Shown here in pieces: positions 1 through 8,671 of a stretch of DNA of 64,000 nucleotides (position 1 is its first letter; each line of letters opens with the position of its first letter). This stretch comes from G965276675 sp965276675 (GTDB lineage: Bacteria; Acidobacteriota; Terriglobia; Terriglobales; Acidobacteriaceae). The stretch covers positions 4,402,001 to 4,466,000 of the forward strand of contig OZ255624.1 of NCBI GenBank assembly GCA_965276675.1, read 5' to 3'. The notes beneath the pieces were generated by a model. It worked only from the letters and a program-made list of their open reading frames with translations. It was not told the DNA's origin and searched no databases. A program made the position numbers and the translations under genes.

Positions 1-1281
1 GTCGCTTATACGTTGGACAAAGCCGGGCCGAAGCGTCCTCTCACCTTCGCCTTCAACGGTGGCCCTGGGTCAGCAACCATCTGGCTCCACATGGGAGCCT
101 TTGGTCCCAAACGTGTCAAGATGCAGCCCAATGGCTTTATGCCCGCACCTCCCTTTGAATTAGAAGACAATCCTGACAGCTGGCTCGATAAGACCGATCT
201 CGTCTTTGTCGATGCCATCGGCACGGGATATAGCCGCGCACTGACGGCAGAGGCAGGTAAGAAGTACTGGGGCATGCTCGGCGATCTGGACGCCTTTGGA
301 GAGTTTATCCGCCTCTATCTGCAGGAGAACTCCCGCTGGACTTCACCGATCTACCTCGCTGGCGAAAGCTATGGGACCTTTCGCGCTGCAGGCCTCTCTG
401 GCTGGCTGGTCGATCATGGCGTCGCGGTGAACGGTGTCGTTCTGATCTCGACCATCATGAACTACGAGGCTAGTTCCTTTGCTGTCGGCAATGATCTGGG
501 ATATATCGCCTTCCTTCCGACCTATGCTCTTACTGCGGCGTACCACAATAAGCTCGCTCCTGAACTGAACAATAACCCCAGTGCGCTTCTGGCCGAAGTG
601 CAGGCGTTTGCTAATAACGAGTATCCATCGATTCTGCAGAAGGGTGATTCACTGCCAGCGGCAGAGCGGCAGGCGGCCATTGCGAAGCTGGTCCGATTTA
701 CTGGCTTGAGCGCGAAGTACATCGACCAGAATAACCTTCGCGTCGATCTCGCTCACTTCGACTCAGAGTTGCTTCGCGATGATGACAAGATTATAGGCAG
801 GCTTGATGGCCGCTTCACGGGGAACAACAAGTCTCTTACGCAGCAATCCCCCGACTACGATCCCAGCGAAGCCGCAATTCGACCACCTTACACCTCGACA
901 TTTGGCAACTATGTCAAGCAGGAGTTGGGCTACCAAACGGACCTCGTCTACTGGGTACTTGGCGGTGGCATCGGCCCCTGGGAGTTTCCTGTTACGGGAG
1001 CCGGTCGCAACGGCTTTCCCGACACGAGCGAGATGCTACGTCATGCCTTCGTGTTGAATCCGTACATGCATGTCTTCGTGGCCGAGGGTTATTACGACGC
1101 TGCGACCCCGCTGGGCGGCGTGGAATACACACTGAACCATATGGGATTGACAGAGCAGGCACACAAAAACATCCGGAGGGACTATTTCGCGGCCGGCCAC
1201 ATGGTCTACATCGACCGCAAGTCACTCGATCAACTCAAAAAGGATGTAGATAGATTGTTCCAGGAGACAGAGCCAAAGTAA
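1..1281 (+). CDS. S10-family serine carboxypeptidase-like protein (5' end missing)
   Basis: The reading frame is already open at base 1, so the N-terminus, including any signal peptide, lies outside the window; 426 residues remain. Visible family marks are the substrate-carboxylate-binding GGPGS motif in FNGGPGSATIWLHMGAFGP, the nucleophile in YLAGESYGTFRA, a late Asp in AEGYYDAATPLGG and the catalytic His in AAGHMVYID. These give the Ser-Asp-His triad of S10 carboxypeptidases (alpha/beta-hydrolase fold). Known S10 enzymes remove C-terminal residues from peptides; bacterial members of this type are usually exported. The gene is followed by an S9 peptidase on the same strand after about 185 bp, which suggests a shared role in peptide breakdown. 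Confidence 0.9.
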   Translation, partial: VAYTLDKAGPKRPLTFAFNGGPGSATIWLHMGAFGPKRVKMQPNGFMPAPPFELEDNPDSWLDKTDLVFVDAIGTGYSRALTAEAGKKYWGMLGDLDAFGEFIRLYLQENSRWTSPIYLAGESYGTFRAAGLSGWLVDHGVAVNGVVLISTIMNYEASSFAVGNDLGYIAFLPTYALTAAYHNKLAPELNNNPSALLAEVQAFANNEYPSILQKGDSLPAAERQAAIAKLVRFTGLSAKYIDQNNLRVDLAHFDSELLRDDDKIIGRLDGRFTGNNKSLTQQSPDYDPSEAAIRPPYTSTFGNYVKQELGYQTDLVYWVLGGGIGPWEFPVTGAGRNGFPDTSEMLRHAFVLNPYMHVFVAEGYYDAATPLGGVEYTLNHMGLTEQAHKNIRRDYFAAGHMVYIDRKSLDQLKKDVDRLFQETEPK

Positions 1282-1466
1282 CTGCTTTGGTTGATTCTCC
1301 TAGAGGTCTTACACCACTTATTTTTCCAGAGATCAGCTTGTAGAGGTGTCAGTTTAACCATGAGCGCACAATCCACCTGCTTCACAATTAGATATTCATA
1401 GATACTCAGCAGATTGCTGAACAACCGACCAGCAGCAACTGTGTGGACCAAACTATGGAGGTCTTA

Positions 1467-3674
1467 ATGAAATTTAGATTAGCCTACGTAACCTTCGCAG
1501 TAGCATTGGTAGGTCTGATGCTGGGCACGGCAGTTCATGCTGAGGCGCCTCCGCGTGGGAGCATCACCATAGACGGTATCGCAGATATCAAATACCCCTC
1601 TGCCCCGGTCTGGTCTCCAGACGGGAAGACGGTGGCTTTTTTATGGGACGCAGCCGGAAAGCAGAATCTATACATCGCAAAGCCGGGCGGCATACCTGTC
1701 GCACTAACAGATTTTCCGGTAAACCCGGATACATACCGGACCGATATCGGGCACTTTGAGTGGTCCTCCGCAGACGAAATTATGTTCAGTAAAGGTGGAC
1801 AGATATGGAGCGTATTGATCACGACTCAACGTCCATCGAGGATCTCCGAGTTTGAGGGGTCGAGTGTCTTCACTCTTTCGCATGATAAGAAGCAGATCGC
1901 CTTCTTGCGTAAGGGACAGATCTGGGTGGCATCCCTGAAGTGGAAGACCGAGCGACAGCTTACTTATCTGCCGGAGGAGCTCACGATCACCGGGTTGTCT
2001 TTTTCGCCGGAAAATAACTATGTTGCATTCAACAGTTCTCGTAATGAAGATGTTGCAGATCCGCTGCCCTACAATGGCGACCGGGTGAGGGTGTTTCGAA
2101 GTTTGAGATGGGATACCCGTATCGGTATAGTCTCCACCTATCTGGGTGATCCTGTCTGGATTACATCTTCGGGAGAGTCTAGTGGTAGCGGTGAGAAGCA
2201 ATGGGTCGTTGGGCCAGCTATCGTGTATCAGGAGTTTTCGCCAGACCGCAAGACACGCACCATCAAGATAGTCTCGGTTACAGGCGAGACTCGTACACTC
2301 TGGAAGGACTTTGATCCGGCGTATTGGACGCTCACCAGCAGCGCGCGGACCGTGGCTTCGCCCGATGGAAGGTGGATAGCGTTCCTGAGCGATCGTACGG
2401 GCTGGCCTCACCTCTATGCGATTCCATCGGATGCTACATCGGAGTCGCAGGCGAGGCAGTTGAGTGCAGGAAAGTTCGGGGATGAATATCCTTCCTGGTC
2501 CTCGGATAGTAAGCGGATTGCTTATGCTCATAGCGAAGACGGTGACCAGATGGAACGGTTCATCTCCGTCATAGATGTGGCTAGTGGGAAATCCGAGGCG
2601 ATCGTTACGGCTCGCGGAGTCAACTCGGACCCCTCGTTCTCGAGCGATGGGTCGATGCTGGTCTATACGCGGGCAGCTGTCGAACACCCGCTTGAGGTCT
2701 ACACGGTCGCAGCGCATCCAGGCGCTACTCCCAAGCGTATGACGAACTCGTTGCCAGAGAGTCTTCAACCAGCAGACCTGACCACGCCAGTTCCGGTCTA
2801 TTATCCAAGTCGCGCGGACAAGAAGACGGTACCGGCGACGCTGATCGTGAACAAAAATCTTGATCGCAAACAAAAGCATCCCGCCATTATCTGGATACAT
2901 GGATCTGGCGCCGACCAGAACTATCTTGGATGGCATCCGGGCGCATACCGGATGTACTACGCGATGAATCAGTATCTTGCGCAACAGGGCTATGTGATTC
3001 TCACGCCGGACTACCGCGGCAGTTCCGGATATAGTCGCGACTGGGCTGTGGGGGACTACATGGACCTTGGCGGTCGAGAGACGCAGGATGTAGCTGCAGG
3101 TGCGGACTACCTGAAGACGCTTGACTACGTTAATCCGGATCGTATTGGCGTGTGGGGGCTCAGTTATGGTGGCTTTATGACCTTGCAGGCGGTTACGACC
3201 ACCCCAACGCTGTTCCGATGCGCGATTGACGTCGCGGGTGTCGGCGATTGGGCAACGTGGAACTCTGGCGCGTACACCACAGGCCGTATGGGGACGCCGG
3301 TGACCAACCCCGAAGGCTATGAAGCTTCGGCCCCGGTCAAGCATCTGGATAAGCTCGTGCGGCCCCTCATGATCCTTCAGGGGACAGACGATACGAACGT
3401 CCCCTTCTGGGAGACGCTTACCGTTATCGATCGTCTGGAAAAGCTTGGTAAGCCATTCGACATGGCTATTTATCCGGGAGCGATTCATTTTTTCCGTCGT
3501 GCCTATGTGCTGCGCGATGCGTGGAGGCGAAGCGAGGAATTCTTTAACAAATGCCTCATGACTCCAGGCAACACGGTGAAGTCTTCTGAGAGGAAGGACT
3601 TCACAATATATGGGGAGAGGCCTGCAGGCGCGGAGGTGCAGCAGGCTTCAGGCGACCATGGTCTCAATTATTAA
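1467..3674 (+). CDS. S9-family prolyl-oligopeptidase-like peptidase, exported
   Basis: A 735-residue protein with an N-terminal signal peptide (MKFRLAYVTFAVALVGLM ... VHA) followed by a WD40/TolB-like propeller (PVWSPDGKTVAFLWD, PSWSSDSKRIAYA and similar blades) and a C-terminal alpha/beta-hydrolase domain. The nucleophile Ser is in GVWGLSYGGFM (about residue 566), the Asp in LQGTDDTNVPF and the His in GAIHFF, the arrangement of dipeptidyl-aminopeptidase/acylaminoacyl-peptidase enzymes. The start at 1467 is chosen because GGAGG at 1457-1461 sits 5 nt upstream; an in-frame upstream GTG at 1443 is less likely. It probably trims peptides in the periplasm, perhaps at proline. Confidence 0.93.
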   Translation: MKFRLAYVTFAVALVGLMLGTAVHAEAPPRGSITIDGIADIKYPSAPVWSPDGKTVAFLWDAAGKQNLYIAKPGGIPVALTDFPVNPDTYRTDIGHFEWSSADEIMFSKGGQIWSVLITTQRPSRISEFEGSSVFTLSHDKKQIAFLRKGQIWVASLKWKTERQLTYLPEELTITGLSFSPENNYVAFNSSRNEDVADPLPYNGDRVRVFRSLRWDTRIGIVSTYLGDPVWITSSGESSGSGEKQWVVGPAIVYQEFSPDRKTRTIKIVSVTGETRTLWKDFDPAYWTLTSSARTVASPDGRWIAFLSDRTGWPHLYAIPSDATSESQARQLSAGKFGDEYPSWSSDSKRIAYAHSEDGDQMERFISVIDVASGKSEAIVTARGVNSDPSFSSDGSMLVYTRAAVEHPLEVYTVAAHPGATPKRMTNSLPESLQPADLTTPVPVYYPSRADKKTVPATLIVNKNLDRKQKHPAIIWIHGSGADQNYLGWHPGAYRMYYAMNQYLAQQGYVILTPDYRGSSGYSRDWAVGDYMDLGGRETQDVAAGADYLKTLDYVNPDRIGVWGLSYGGFMTLQAVTTTPTLFRCAIDVAGVGDWATWNSGAYTTGRMGTPVTNPEGYEASAPVKHLDKLVRPLMILQGTDDTNVPFWETLTVIDRLEKLGKPFDMAIYPGAIHFFRRAYVLRDAWRRSEEFFNKCLMTPGNTVKSSERKDFTIYGERPAGAEVQQASGDHGLNY

Positions 3675-3792
3675 GTCGAACAAACAGGAGAGTCCCAGTT
3701 GATAGCACCAACTTCGACCCGTAAAAGGCGCTCTTCAGAGACGTGCTCAAACATAGACATTTTCAACGTTGCTAGATCGAAGGAGACAAAGA

Positions 3793-4411
3793 ATGACGAC
3801 CCGGCAACCTGCCACACTGTATCCGGAATCTATTACGGGCTTGCATGTGCTTTCTGCTCGCCGTGGCATCTTCGCCGCCGCGCCCAATTTACGCTCAGTC
3901 AATCCCCGAAGCCGTTGGTCCCTTCGACACGCTGATTATTCGCAACGCCACCATCATTGATGGCACAGGAGGGCCGGCTAGAGGTCCGACCGACATTGTG
4001 ATCCAAAAGAATGTCATTGAAAAAATGCTCCCCGGAGACCCTATAGGGCGAGCGCGATTAGGCACGGCAGATATTGAGGCCGGCAATGCTCACGTGATCG
4101 ATGCGAAAGGGATGTACGTTATCCCCGGCCTTCGACATGCACATACACTTTACGACCAGCGTTCCGCTTGAGTATCAGTACAAGTTGCTCCTGACCGCGA
4201 ATCCGCTTGACGATATCAAGGTCATTATGGCACCGGGGCCACACGGCAATCGGAGGATGGTCACGCCGTTCAAGTGAAGGCGGTAAAGTACACCATCCGC
4301 GACGGAGTGGTGATGGACTCGCAGGCTTTACTGCGGGACGTGAAAGAAATGGTAGCAAGAGCGAAAGCTGATCAGGGAAAGAACCAGAAGTACAGCGATG
4401 CAGAGAGGTAA
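3793..4411 (+). pseudogene. Amidohydrolase relic (frameshifts plus large internal deletion)
   Basis: A start with a good ribosome site (GGAG at 3782-3785, ATG 3793) leads out of frame into a signal-peptide-like stretch and then the typical amidohydrolase N-terminus (DTLIIRNATIIDGTGGPARG, HVIDAKGMYVIPGL). At about 4130 the frame changes again: the metal-binding DMHIHF appears in another frame after what looks like a 2-base loss in GL(I)DMH. Soon after, the reading jumps to the family's usual C-terminal end (KYTIRDGVVMDSQALLRDVK) around 4275-4408, so most of the catalytic barrel is missing. The intact relatives are exported dipeptidase/imidazolonepropionase-like enzymes that often sit beside S9 peptidases. 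This copy cannot make a functional enzyme. Confidence 0.8.
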
Positions 4412-4417
4412 GCGCAA

Positions 4418-5340
4418 TCAACGAACCAGATTCTTTGCGACAAAGATAGCGTTGGCTGGTCGCTCCGCAAGCCGCCGCATGAAATAGGGATACCACTCGT
4501 GACCGAATGGAATGTAGACGCGCATGCGGTATCCTTCTTTCACCAAAGACTCCTGTAGGTCTCGCCGAATGCCGTAGAGCATCTGGAACTCGAAGCTGCT
4601 GCGTGAAATACCTTCGACTTCTACCATCTGTTTTGTTTGCCGGATGATCGCTTCATCATGCGTTGCCAGACCGTGATAGATGTCGGAGTGCAAAAGTTGC
4701 CTCGTGAGATGTACATAATTTCTGTCCACGTCGGCCTTGTCAGGAAATGCGGTCTCCGCAGGTTCCTGGTAGGCGCCCTTGCATAAACGAATGCGGAGGC
4801 CTTCACTGAGCAGCGTGTCGACGTCTTTCTCGCTGCGGCGCAGGTAGGACTGGATGACGATGCCAACGCGGCCGGGTGATTGCGCATTCTGATTGAGCCG
4901 GCGGACCATGTCAATGGTGGCTTGAGTATAGGAACTCCCTTCCATATCGACACGAACGAAGCTATCGACATCATGTGCGTGACTTACAAGATCGGCAACG
5001 ATGCGCTCCGCAACTCCTCCTGACAAATCCATGCCCATCTGCGTGAGTTTTAGGGAGACGTTCGCGTTCAGCTTCAGCTGGCCAATTTTATCGAGCAATT
5101 CATGATAGGTCTTGGCTGAGCGCTGAGCATGAACCTCATCGGAGACGTTCTCCCCCAGAGAATCGAGCGTCGCCGAGATAGCTCGCTTATTAAGATCCTG
5201 CGCGGAGGAGACGACGTCCTGTATCTCTAGGCCAGGTACGAAACGCCGGGATAGTTTTTCCCAATAGAAGAACTCTCGGCAAGAGAGCGTAATTGCGTCG
5301 CTTCGGAGAGAGAAATGAAGGTAGAACGCAGAATACCCAT
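4418..5340 (-). pseudogene. Proline dehydrogenase with a one-base frameshift
   Basis: The main frame covers a stand-alone proline dehydrogenase barrel: NANVSLKLTQMGMDLS, VRVDMEGSSYTQATIDM, RVGIVIQSYLRRS, RLCKGAYQEP, ATHDEAII and the C-terminal YIPFGHEWYPYFMRRLAERPAN. These are the FAD and substrate-binding segments of the PutA/PRODH family. The true N-terminus, MGILRSTFISLSEATQLRS, is in another frame starting at ATG 5340. The two frames meet at an A-run (T-run 5255-5259 on the plus strand) that has five bases where six would restore GKKLSRRFVPG. The joined protein would have about 307 residues, the normal length. Role: FAD-linked oxidation of L-proline to pyrroline-5-carboxylate. It may be functional if the indel is a sequencing error. 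Confidence 0.85.
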
Positions 5341-5602
5341 GTACTCGTTGTATACGAAATAACATGCAAATATGAACGCGGGTGGGAGGGATAACTGGCT
5401 GATAATCACTGGCCGGCGATACGGCTATGGATTATGCGACGACCGCAGGATACGTCCTATCCCTGCAGGAGAACGACCCACATCGAACCACATTTCACAG
5501 GGTCGACCGGCCATCGACAATAGTCACGGGTACAGGCTCAGAACGCCTGTATCGCCTCAGATAGGGGAGCGGATGATGCGTCTTGTGTCGTAACCTTGTG
5601 GT

Positions 5603-6919
5603 ATGCCTATGTGTAATAAACTGTATCTCGTCGTCGCGTTTTATTTCCTTTTATCGAACATCTTGGCTGGTCGCGCTCAAACAACGAAGGATGGCATCCT
5701 TTTGCCGGCTTCTACCGAGCAGCAGACAGAGACGGACGAATATACGCGGTATGAACTGCTCGATCCGGAAACGGCAAGCTTCAAGATCTATTACGAGGTC
5801 ACGGCGACGACTGCAGGCGCCAAGTTTTTCTACAACCCCATTCGCAAGGGGAGTGTAGCAAGCAATGAGAGCGTATATGACGCGATGAGTGGCAAGTCGC
5901 TGCAATTCGAGGTGGTCAGCGGGACGGAGGCGCGGAAGGACGCGTTGATGCCGAAAGCGGATTTGAGTATGGATTACATCAAGGTGACGTTGGCGCGGCC
6001 GGTGCCGGAGAATGGGCAGGGCCGCATGGTGATCTTAAAGACTTATAAGGACCCGAAGAGCTACTACCTCGACGGAAAGATGATTGTGTTCAACCGTCCT
6101 CTGGGTATTAAGCGGAATAAGATAGTGTTGCCTCCGGGATATGAGATAGTCGGCTGCACAGTTCCATCACAGATTCTGACGGAGAAAGATGGGCGTGTGG
6201 CGATCAGTTTCATGCATGCCGGGACTGGCGAAGCTCCGCTGGTGCTGAAGGCGGTGAAAGATGCCCAGACCGGAACGGTGGCTCTACCGCACCCTATGAC
6301 GCAGGAGCGGAGCTGGGAGGCTCCGTTCGTGGGTGAGACGGAACGCTCGCGATTATCAGAGAGGGCGCACCAGGACCGCGATATCGCGTATTTCCTGCAG
6401 CAGCCGGAGACGCATGCATTCAGCCTGTATCACGATTACACGGAGAGCCGGCCGGGCGTGAACAATTACGCGAATGTGGTCCGGGAGGGCAGTAAGGTGG
6501 CTGGTCCTTCGGCTTACATCCTGGACACGGGTGAGCAGCTGAAGACCGCAATCATGAGCGGTGCGGAGATGCGCGCGGCGAAGATCGATACTGGTGAGAC
6601 AGTGGACGCCAAGGCGCAGGTGGTGGTGATTCCATTTACACCGGTAACAGCGGGACACACAGTAAGGTTGCGGATCTCGGAGACCTATACTGCTCCGACG
6701 AGCTACCACATGGAGGGGGACGATCTGGTGTTTGACCGCAGTCTAGGCCGGCCGCGAAACGCGGTGGTGCTGCCATCCGGCTGGTATTGCACGGCGAGTG
6801 CTGCTCCGGCAACCGTGGACCAGCTACGCGATGGAAGGGTACGGCTCGACTATTGGGATGATCAGCCGGATGCAGTGGATGTGCTGCTGAAGGCGCGGCG
6901 GCGAGTGAAAGAGCAATAA
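5603..6919 (+). CDS. Secreted protein with two tandem copies of an unrecognised domain
   Basis: A 438-residue protein with a signal peptide (CNKLYLVVAFYFLLSNILAG, cut near RAQ). I do not recognise a named family. Residues about 45-220 and 258-435 are two diverged copies of one domain: YELLDPETASFKIYYE pairs with YFLQQPETHAFSLYHD, YDAMSGKSLQFEVVSGTEAR with YILDTGEQLKTAIMSGAEMR, and DPKSYYLDGKMIVFNRPLG with APTSYHMEGDDLVFDRSLG, followed by LPPGY/LPSGW and KDGRVAISF/RDGRVRLDY. The pattern suggests beta-rich, surface or periplasmic domains. Start is ATG 5603 or ATG 5609; neither has a clear ribosome site. Divergent from the proline dehydrogenase across a 260-bp gap in which I see no distinct element. 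Confidence 0.75.
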   Translation: MPMCNKLYLVVAFYFLLSNILAGRAQTTKDGILLPASTEQQTETDEYTRYELLDPETASFKIYYEVTATTAGAKFFYNPIRKGSVASNESVYDAMSGKSLQFEVVSGTEARKDALMPKADLSMDYIKVTLARPVPENGQGRMVILKTYKDPKSYYLDGKMIVFNRPLGIKRNKIVLPPGYEIVGCTVPSQILTEKDGRVAISFMHAGTGEAPLVLKAVKDAQTGTVALPHPMTQERSWEAPFVGETERSRLSERAHQDRDIAYFLQQPETHAFSLYHDYTESRPGVNNYANVVREGSKVAGPSAYILDTGEQLKTAIMSGAEMRAAKIDTGETVDAKAQVVVIPFTPVTAGHTVRLRISETYTAPTSYHMEGDDLVFDRSLGRPRNAVVLPSGWYCTASAAPATVDQLRDGRVRLDYWDDQPDAVDVLLKARRRVKEQ

Positions 6920-7039
6920 AGATACACCCTGATTGTTTGTCCGATATTTTCTTAATTAATTAGTGTTGTGGTCTTGGTGACCCTCTCTATTCGTGCTCTA
7001 TATAGGATAAATCCGGCGGACAACGGAACAGCTTGCGGT

Positions 7040-8671
7040 TTAGCTTCCAAATCCCCAGCCTCCTCCTCCTGGGGTCTCGATACGAATGACATTACCAACT
7101 GCGGCATCGAAGCTGCATTTACCCGCCAATATCGTCACTTGCTCTCCAGCAATGAGGATAGAGCGGCCAAGTGCTCCGGAGGAGCCGCCAGCCAGGCCGT
7201 ACGGTGCGAAAATTCTTCGATCCATCAGGAGCGTCACCGTAGCTGCATTCAGGAGCTCAATCTCGCGAATGATGCCATTTCCTCCCCGGAACTGGCCACT
7301 ACCTCCAGAATGCGGCCGGTAGGAGTACGACCGGACGCGAAATGGATACGCATATTCCAGTGCCTCTACTGGCGTGTTGAGAGAGTTTGTCATGTGGGTG
7401 TGGATGCCTGAAATCCCATCTGCATTCGGCCTCGCGCCCATTCCACCCGCAATGGTCTCGTAGTAAGCGAATGGCCTTCCGGTGCGTGAATCCACACCTC
7501 CGATCGTGAGATTGTTCATAGTCCCAGAGCTCGCCGCGGGGATCCTGCTCGGAAGCGCTTCTGAGAGCGCCCGCAGAAGGACATCCACAATGCGTTGGGA
7601 GGTCTCAACATTTCCGCCAGCCACCGGCGCCGGCAACTCTGCATCGACGATGCTCCCTCGCTCGGTGATGACACGTACCGGCCGCATCAATCCCGCCGTT
7701 GCTGGAGCGTTCTCCGGAAGTAAGCACCGCATCACGTAATACACCGCCGAGTAGGTAATGGCGTACACCGCATTGATGCTGCTTGCGACCTGCTTGCTGG
7801 AGCCCGTGAAGTCGACCGTAACCGACCGCTCCTCTGCATTCAGCTTGATAGCGACCTGGATTCGGACGGGCACGTCATCGAAGCCGTCATTGTCAAGAAA
7901 ATCCTCTGCGAAGACGCTCTCACTCTCGATCTGCCCAAGCTGAGCCCGCATCAACCGCTCGGAGTAGTCCATTAGATCCGCCGAAAGTTTTTGGATCGCC
8001 ACTGTGCCGTACTTCTCTATCAACTCCTGAAGACGGACCTCGCCAACCCGGCACGCTCCGATCTGAGACAGAAGGTCCCCCTTTCTCTCCTCCGGAGTGC
8101 GAACGTTGTGCAGAATTATCCCCAACACACTATCGTTCATCCTGCCTTCTTCAAGGATGCGCACCGGCGGGATGCGCAGCCCTTCCTGATAGATCTCACG
8201 GCAGAGCCCCATAGATCCCGGGTACATTCCTCCTACATCCGCATGGTGCGCCCGCACCGCAATGTACAGCAATGGAATCTCAGGCTGTGCAGCCGCAAAG
8301 ACGCCAAGCACCATGGTGATGTCCGGCAGATGCGTTCCCCCGGCGTACGGATCGTTGAGGATTGCAACATCTCCGGGCCGCAGCGTCATTGCTTCCATCA
8401 CGGCTTTCACCGACATGGGCATCGATCCGAGGTGGACTGGCATGTGGTCCCCCATCGCAATTACCTGCCCCGTTCCGTCGAAGACCGCACAAGAGTAGTC
8501 TCGCCGCTCCTTGATGTTCGGGGAAAAAGAGGTACGTCTCAGCGCCGCACCCATCTCCTCAGCGACCGAGTGCGTGGCGCTCTTGAATACCGCCAGTTCG
8601 ATCGGGTTGCTGCCGGCCATTTCTCTGGCGGTCTCAGCCGCTTCGTGGACATGCGCGGAAGTTAGCCCCAC
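7040..8671 (-). CDS. hyuB: Hydantoinase/5-oxoprolinase-family subunit B
   Basis: A 543-residue HyuB-type protein: RRTSFSPNIKERRDYSCAVFD, GQVIAMGDHMPVHLGSMP, AILNDPYAGGTHLPDITMV, VRAHHADVGGMYPGSM and a C-terminal GGGGWG. The His/Asp-rich DPYAGGTHLPD and HHADVGG segments are characteristic. With subunit A it forms an ATP-dependent amidohydrolase that opens cyclic amides such as N-methylhydantoin or 5-oxoproline; the sequence does not tell which. It starts with GTG at 8671, directly abutting the TAA stop of the subunit A gene, so the two are translationally coupled. Neighbouring genes for proline and hydroxyproline use make a pyroglutamate-like lactam a reasonable substrate guess. Confidence 0.92.
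   Translation of the reverse strand: MGLTSAHVHEAAETAREMAGSNPIELAVFKSATHSVAEEMGAALRRTSFSPNIKERRDYSCAVFDGTGQVIAMGDHMPVHLGSMPMSVKAVMEAMTLRPGDVAILNDPYAGGTHLPDITMVLGVFAAAQPEIPLLYIAVRAHHADVGGMYPGSMGLCREIYQEGLRIPPVRILEEGRMNDSVLGIILHNVRTPEERKGDLLSQIGACRVGEVRLQELIEKYGTVAIQKLSADLMDYSERLMRAQLGQIESESVFAEDFLDNDGFDDVPVRIQVAIKLNAEERSVTVDFTGSSKQVASSINAVYAITYSAVYYVMRCLLPENAPATAGLMRPVRVITERGSIVDAELPAPVAGGNVETSQRIVDVLLRALSEALPSRIPAASSGTMNNLTIGGVDSRTGRPFAYYETIAGGMGARPNADGISGIHTHMTNSLNTPVEALEYAYPFRVRSYSYRPHSGGSGQFRGGNGIIREIELLNAATVTLLMDRRIFAPYGLAGGSSGALGRSILIAGEQVTILAGKCSFDAAVGNVIRIETPGGGGWGFGS

Noticed and set aside
1704..3488. Long open frame (594 codons) antisense to the S9 peptidase
   Set aside because: Low-complexity, Arg/His-rich translation with no family marks; a shadow of the real gene.
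5250..5262. Programmed -1 frameshift in proline dehydrogenase
   Set aside because: The site reads G AAA AAC, not the usual slippery A AAA AAG/C, no downstream structure was seen, and the family does not use recoding.
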